A stretch of 64,000 nt of DNA from Copromyces sp. CBS 386.78. Taxonomy: Eukaryota; Ascomycota; Sordariomycetes; Sordariales; Sordariaceae. Shown in pieces: positions 57,767-64,000 of this stretch (position 1 is the first letter of the stretch; every line of letters begins with the position of its first letter). The position numbers were made by a program, and so were the translations under genes. The stretch is taken from the NCBI GenBank assembly GCA_030685235.1, contig MU839095.1, positions 372,001 to 436,000 on the forward strand, read 5' to 3'. The notes beneath the pieces were generated by a model. It was not told the origin of the DNA. It did no database searches and saw only the letters and a program-made list of their open reading frames with translations.

Positions 57767-59388
57767 ATGGATGACTGATTTCCTGTGGGATGAAAGAAAA
57801 GCAGTTCGTCACTCGGCTGGCCCTTGACTCTGATTCTTCTGGACGGCGCAACGATTGCTGGTAGGCACTTGCTGTGCCGACTTCCGTTTGCGCTGCCACA
57901 AGGAAGCCCTCGAGGTGTTCACGATGAACCCTGGTAAACTCCACGATGATGGATGTTCTACGAGCAGGTTTCATCCATACCTGAACAGGTAGCCTCCCAT
58001 GAAGAGGCAGCCGCTCAAAGGCAGCTATACGCCTAACTGTGAGGAATTTTGGATACGCGCTGCCTTATTATGGATACGTTTGGCGATGAGTAATGAAGAG
58101 GCGGCACAAACCATGCCGAAAAACAGGATCATGCCCTAGATTAGGTATCAGACCGCTAACGTTGGATAATGCGATATGTAATGCTTTGGGTATGAGTGGA
58201 CATGGAGTCTAGGAGACATGAGACGGGGGAAGGCAAAAAATAACACCAAGTCACAACACAAACCTGTAACTACTTAATATTAAAACATGACATCCAGAAT
58301 GTGTTCATGACATGACCTATAGTCTTCTGAGGGGAACCCGAAGAACTTCGCGAATGGTCGTATACCCCATGCAACCTGGAAAGCATGTGCAACACGCTCT
58401 GAGGCTCCCGTCTTACTGTGTTGCTCTGTTCCTTCTTATGATAAACTCCGAATTCATATAGTAACTGGCAGAGCCTCAGTAGAAGAGCACACACTCCCCA
58501 TTCGTGCTCTCTCCTGAGCAACCGTCCACTAGGTCTAGTGTTTCTTCCCGCAAGTCACTGATGGAGAATTATATGATATTTTGTGTGCTTGAAACCGTCA
58601 ACTCGGGTAAAGGGTAACCACCCGCACGTTACACCATGAGAAGAGAATGGTATTGTCGAATCATGGCAGGCACTCGGTAGCATGAACGACACGGCAACCG
58701 GCATACTTGTTCATCTCGACCTTCTACCTGAGAGTGTCACAGGCCATCCCGGCATCACGGTGAGCAACGAGCCGGCGTAGATGAAATTCAGCACTGAAAA
58801 TTGTTGGCTCGAATCACATCCAGCCCACGCCTCGAGTGCTGGCGTGCTTTGACGTTCACCTAGAATCTATGCGGGTGATACCGAAAAGGTTTGTCGAGAA
58901 GAGTGACTTGGTCTCACTGACAATTGAAAACCACTAGAATGAGGTGATGGTGACAATACAGTACCCAGAAGACCAAGGACCAGTTCTTCCATTGCTCATC
59001 TCGTCACAGCCCTCAACTCGCGCCTTCCATTTACGATTCGACTATCGGATCACACCATGTCCACGTGAAGCCCAGGGGGTTTAATACGTAAGGGTTGCCC
59101 ATCAAGGTCGATATCCAAATCAGGAAAGTGCGACCTAGGCTCACTCGTGAAGCATGAGTGAGATTTTCACAAACAAAATTCAGTCGAGGAAGCTGCGTCT
59201 GGCGAAATCCTGTCATCCGACCTCTTTCGAAACAACATCAAAGACTTTATCGTTTACAGCCCTTTTGGACGAAAGAAGCGCTCAAGTTACCTATTTATGA
59301 TCTCCATCGCTACCTTACCTATTGTTGATCTTATTCACTGTCCCATCATCCGATCCCTATGTGAATCACATCGACCCCACCACCCGCT
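57767..59388. other. 1.6 kb intergenic region without a supported gene
   Basis: Several short ORFs under 95 codons, none with features. The right end is the upstream region of the MFS gene. No repeat or RNA gene is recognised. Confidence 0.5.
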
Positions 59389-61677
59389 ATGGAGGGACCA
59401 AAAACCGAGGATGTCTTCCTGGAGGCACTAGGAAATAAAGCCTCCCCCTCCGATCTCACCCTCCAACCTCTTCCTATATCAACCTCACTCAACTTTGACG
59501 GCGAATCCAGCAGCCCAGCCTTGGGAACGACGCTACTATCCAGACAAAGAAGCCAGAATCGTGTTGGAGGAACCGCAAAGAAACCCCACGCTCGGCGACC
59601 ATCACGCTCAGTATCCTTTGACCCCATGACATCTTACGACGACGAAAGCCCATACCGGCTGGCTGGACCATCGAGGGACCCATTTCCGCGCCTTAATTCT
59701 TCCACATCATCACTTGGCCGCAGGAACTCCAGTCCAAGACTCCAAGTCACGCCGATAGAGGAGCAGAGACATCCGATGACGGAAATCATCAAGGCGAGAC
59801 TGTCCGCAAGCCAACATGGCTCCGAGGATGCGCAGCGCGCAATGACCTCAGACAATACGCGGCGCACGCTTCAGCCCATGACACTCGATGAGAATCCGCC
59901 CGTAAACGACGAGGAGCCGCCAACCGTGGAGTATCTCACAGGCTTGCGTCTTGGCTTGCTCATAGGTGGCCTTATGCTCGGCATGCTTCTCTTCTCGATC
60001 GACCGTACCATCATATCAACGGTAGGTGGTCCAGAACTGAGAGTGAGGTGAATGATCCAACATGAAAGCTAATACCGTTCAAACAGGCCACGCCATATAT
60101 CACAAAGGAATTCCATTCAACATCAGATATAGGCTGGTATGGTTCGGCATACATGCTCACATCGTGTGCTTTCCAGCCGGTCTTTGGACGCATTTTCATG
60201 CTGTATTCGGTCAAATGGTCATACCTCACCGCCATGATTTTGTTCGAACTTGGCTCCCTCCTCTGCGGACTGGCGCCAGACTCGACAACTCTGATTGTTG
60301 GGCGGGCCATTGCGGGTTTTGGCAGTGCTGGTGTTCTCATTGGCAGCTTCATTATCGTGAATATGGCTGTTCCGAAGCAGAAGCGTCCCATTTTCACGGC
60401 CGTGGTCGGTTTGATGTGAGTGTCTGCCCCTATTGGCTCGTGTTTCTGGCCTCTTGACAAGACCACATATGCTAACCATGTTCAGGTTCGGTGTCGGGGC
60501 CTCGGTCGGTCCTCTCCTAGGTGGTGTGTTCACAGACCTGGTGGTAAGTCTCCCCTCGACTCCTGCGTAAAAGCTATCCTAATCATCTGAAAAGACGTGG
60601 AGATGGTGCTTTTACATCAACTTACCGCTTGGCGGCGTAACCATCATCTGCTTGATTCTGTTCTTCAACCCCAAGAGACGCGAGCGCACCACCCGAACAT
60701 TTCTGGACAGGTTTAAGGACTTGGACATTGTGGGCAACATTCTTATCCTAGGCGCTTTCGTCATGCTCTTCTTGGCGCTTGAACATACGTCTCGGGGCTT
60801 TTCCTGGAACCACCCACTCATCATCTGGCTTTTGGTCGGCTGCGGCATTACCGCCATTATATTTATGGCTTGGCAATGGGTCAAAGGAGACGCGGCGTTA
60901 ATTCCCCCTCGTATCGTCAAGCAGCGTACAGTGGCGGCGTCATGCGGTACGGCTTTCATGATATACGCGATCCTTATCAACATGACCTTCTTCCTCCCGA
61001 TTTGGTTCCAGGCCGTCAAGAACGAGACGGCCATGCGCTCCGGCATACACATGGTTCCGTTCTTTGTAGCCCAGTCGGTATTTTCCCTCATTGCAGGAGG
61101 CATCGTGTCCAAAATTGGTTATGCAACGCCTCCAGCGGTGATCGGCTCCGCTATTGGTACCGTTGGCCTCGGATTACTGACCCTGTTGAACCCCAACACA
61201 ACAACAGCCCAATGGGTGGGCTATCAAGTTCTAACGGCCGCTGGCTTTGGCATATCGATCCAGCAATGCTTCAACGCGGTACAGGCGGTGCTTGGAGAGT
61301 CGGAAGACTTGCCGTTGGCAACTGCGGCCGTTGCTGCTGCCCAGTCGCTTGGAGGCGCCATCTTCGTGTCGGTAGGGAACAGTGTTTTCCAGCACCAGCT
61401 GATGAAGGCATCTACCGGCAATTTGCTCCCGGGTATCGACATCAGGCAGGTGATCGAGGCGGGTGCCACGGCGTTCCGCGACCTGATACCGGCGGAGCAG
61501 CTGCCTGCCATGATCCAGGTGTACAACAAGGCGATCCAGACGGTACTCATCGTCCCCATTCCTCTAGGAGTGCTCGCAACTCTTATTGCCTGCTTCATCG
61601 AGATGAGGTCGGTGAAACCACCAAAGATCAACGAGGAGTCAGGCACTGGCGGCACTGAACTTTCCGACCAGAGATAA
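59389..61677 (+). CDS. Major facilitator (DHA2-type, 14-TM) drug/toxin efflux transporter
   Basis: Exons 59389-60021, 60087-60415, 60486-60543 and 60595-61677 give 700 residues. The first 180 residues are a Ser/Pro/Arg-rich cytosolic extension. TM1 starts at GLRLGLLIGGLMLGMLLFSIDRTII (D-x-T-I as in DHA2 motif D1), followed by ATPYITKEFHSTSDIGWYGSAYML, GRAIAGFGSAGVLIG, and motif C-like [30 protein letters not shown]. These are signatures of the 14-helix drug:H+ antiporter-2 family that includes aflatoxin- and HC-toxin-type exporters. It sits alone, without biosynthetic neighbours, so general efflux is more likely than a dedicated pathway. The short exon 60486-60543 is needed to keep the [10 protein letters not shown] motif in frame. 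Confidence 0.95.
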
Positions 61678-63112
61678 GGTACGAGCGAATGAAGTTGGGA
61701 AGAGAAACAGAACGGATCCGCGTTCAGGCGCAAGGAGCTTCGTGGAGGTGGTTCATTTGCAAAATTTCGGAGGAATTATTAGGCTCTAAAGGAACATCAT
61801 ATGGTTTAGAAGTAGACATAGGTCGGCATAACTGACCAAGAATTCCAGGAAGTATTCTATCTAGAAGTCAGCTTGAGCATCTGTTTAGACTGGCTCAGGT
61901 CGCCTTGCAACCTGGAATTAGCACTAAATGAATCTAGCGGAATATCGATCAAGATATGTTCTTAACTGAGGATGCATACCCCGCTGCATTTCATGACGGC
62001 TTGTTGAAGCTCAGAGTAATTGTTGTTCTGAAGGGTCTTTCTAGGTGCTACAAACAAGAGGGGACAGATTTAGTCCAAAGTGATTCGTTCAGGGACATGT
62101 AAACAAACCCAAACCTATATAAGTCCACAACCTGGGGCTATAAAAGAATTTGTATAGCGCATATACATACTATCAATGTGTGACCCACTTTATGAGTCAC
62201 GTGCATTCTGGTTGTTCGGGGTACAAAACTGGATCCCCTGCAGGGCACCCTTGTATTGTAGACTTCTTCTCCTCTTCAACCCAAGCTAGACCGAATACAA
62301 CAACATCACAAATGTCCAGATTTGCGGGGTCCGCACCGGATGCGGATCAGCCGACCAAGCGGTGCCTAGATGCTGGCTTAGTTCATATGATTTCAATTTG
62401 CTGAAGTATATGCAGGATACGAGGCGTTTACCACAGCTCATTTGGAACATGTACGCTATAGAAAGATGTTGCATATTGACAAGCACCATCACTTTTTTAA
62501 CTTGTCATCTCTTCACCTCGGATCAAAGGCCTCCCCTCATTCCAGTTCTCTTTGTTAGATACAATCAACAGCCATCAGCCGCAAAGACAAGCCGCTTGCC
62601 GTTGCACTTGCCTACACATTCGACAAATTAGTCTCCAAATATTTCGCAAGTGATATCATTATCCCGCCGTACTTGGAGGAAGCCTTTTGTTGTTGCGATT
62701 TCGGACTGCCTGTTTCGTCCATTGAGCGATCGCTGATTGACGGTCTCGCCCCGTCACCCCTGCGGTCCTTTTGTTGGTCCATTTGGTTTGGGTGTGAGAA
62801 GCGGCCGGCCAGTGGGACTCTTTCTTTCAAGCTCCACTAACATTTCTCCAACGACGCTGCCGTGCTCACTTTGCGACTCTTCTACCTTGCTCGTCATTAC
62901 TTTTCCCGAATACTCCTACCATCTTGATCCGCGACATCGTCTAGGACAAGCTTTCTCGTCCTTGCTAATTTCTGACTCAACATCTCTCTTACTCCATAGC
63001 AGAGAGAATTTCGCATACCCAATCGCTTCGCAGCCGCCGATCACCCGACGCGAACACTGTCGCTTGCGCATAATTACATACGGCCAGGCTAACGTCATCT
63101 CCCACTCACACG
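61678..63112. other. Intergenic between the MFS gene and TFIIS
   Basis: 3' flank of the MFS gene, AT-rich middle, then a T/C-rich promoter and leader of the TFIIS gene from about 62850. Short ORFs only; none supported. Confidence 0.5.
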
Positions 63113-64000
63113 ATGGATGACCGAGAACTCACCGCGCGCATCAAGGCGCTCTCCAAAGCTGTCAGCAGTGAACCCCCGGCGACGGTCATCAAGCTCCTGG
63201 AGGAATTGAAGAGAGATGCAAAGCCGACCGAGGAACAGCTTCGCGTGAGTCTTGCTCCTCCCCTTGGCGCAGAGCGATGTGAGCGGTACTTGAGATCTAA
63301 CACTTTGCCTTGCCCGCCCTAGTCGACAAAAGCCGGTGTTACCGTAGGAAAGCTGCGCGCCAATGCCAACAAGGACATCGCTCGTATTGCCAGCGAGATC
63401 GTGAACAAGTGGAGGAAGCTTGTCGAGGCGGCGAAGGAAGCCAAGAAGAAGAGCCAGGCCGCCGCGGCCTCGGGTGCCAGCTCCCCAGCACCCAAGGCAT
63501 CGCCCGCGCCTGCATCGTCCGCGTACAACAAGCCCTACGACGGCGACATCGAGAAGCGTCACTTCAAGACAGACAAGGTCGACATTAACCGAACCTCGAG
63601 CCAGACGCGCAACAACACCATCGGCGTGCTCTACAACGGCCTCGCCTACCGAAGAACCGAGTCGATTGAGGAAGTCGTCAAGCGCGCCGTCGAAGTCGAG
63701 AATGCTCTTTTCAAGGCTTGCAAGGGCGAGAACCAGGAGTATCGCAGCAAGGCCCGCACCCTCTTTACCAGTCTGAAACGTAAGGACAACGCTGCGTTGG
63801 GGCGACGAGTCATGTCGGGCGAGCTCCCGGTCGACCGCCTTGTCGTTTTGTCGGACAAGGAGCTCGCCTCGGAGGAACAACGTGCCAGGGATGAGGAACT
63901 GGAGAAGGAGAACATGAAGAAGGCCCAGGTGCCCATGGCGGAGAAGTCCATCAGCGATGCGCTGAAGTGCGGAAAGTGCGGACAGAGGAAGGTGTCATAT
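63113..64000 (+). CDS. DST1: Transcription elongation factor TFIIS (5' part, cut by window end)
   Basis: Exons 63113-63244 and 63323-64000 (continuing) encode 270 visible residues. Seen: domain I (LW-type helix bundle) split by the intron, TVIKLLEELKRDAKPTEEQLR then STKAGVTVGKLRANANKDI with the typical IASEIVNKWRKLV; an Ala/Pro/Ser linker; domain II with TRNNTIGVLYNGLAYRRTES and YRSKARTLFTSLKRKDNAAL; and the first CxxC (KCGKCGQRKVSY) of the zinc ribbon. The end of the window cuts the ribbon, including the acidic RSADEP-type hairpin expected a few residues on. TFIIS rescues backtracked Pol II by stimulating transcript cleavage. The intron has an in-frame TAG exactly at its acceptor, so the unspliced message would stop after 69 codons. 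Confidence 0.97.

Noticed and set aside
57767..63112. Possible secondary-metabolite cluster around the MFS exporter
   Set aside because: Neighbours are a secretory membrane protein and TFIIS; no synthase, P450 or pathway regulator is present.

Overview
The window is nuclear DNA of a filamentous ascomycete, most likely Pezizomycotina and probably a sordariomycete. The evidence is short GT-AG introns (mostly 55-75 nt) in otherwise dense genes, pyrimidine-rich promoters, an intron-less tRNA read by Pol III, and proteins of filamentous-fungal length and architecture (RlmA-type MADS factor, 476-residue beta-MPP, bromodomain-less TAF1, DUF3752 protein). I cannot name the species. One 10-base assembly gap (N) lies at 21892-21901.

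Layout. 0-9.7 kb: an Adp1-type ABCG half transporter; a divergent pair of mitoribosomal mS26/Pet123 (minus) and the nucleolar GTPase NOG2 (plus); a small DsbA-like thioredoxin-fold protein (minus). 9.6-20 kb: mS38/Cox24-type mitoribosomal protein and mitochondrial processing peptidase beta (both minus), then a GH36 raffinose-synthase/Sip1-type glycosidase (plus). 20-28 kb: tRNA-Val(AAC), a 3.2 kb non-coding stretch with the gap and a 30-C homopolymer, a membrane RING-H2 protein (plus) and a GPALPP/DUF3752 protein (minus). 28-37 kb: VPS8 (CORVET), PIG-P/GPI19, ARP4 (all plus). 37-44 kb: D-serine dehydratase DSD1 (minus) divergent from TAF1 (plus). 44-50.5 kb: about 6.5 kb with no convincing gene. 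50.5-64 kb: RlmA MADS factor, FRG1-like protein (minus) divergent from a 2-oxoglutarate/Fe(II) oxygenase-like protein (plus), a signal-peptide plus single-TM protein, a 14-TM MFS efflux transporter, and the 5' part of TFIIS, cut by the window end.

I rebuilt the exon structure of every gene from donor/acceptor sites and reading-frame continuity; the junctions are in the individual entries. The content is mainly housekeeping: ribosome biogenesis, mitochondrial import and translation, endosomal tethering, GPI-anchor synthesis, chromatin and Pol II transcription. There is no CRISPR array, no prophage, no recognisable intact transposon and no secondary-metabolite cluster. The signals most worth a second look are regulatory: the same TTATCGATAA palindrome with extra GATA boxes in two divergent promoters, an upstream ORF whose stop overlaps the VPS8 start, a stop-free frame-preserving VPS8 intron, and an unusually long intron in NOG2.
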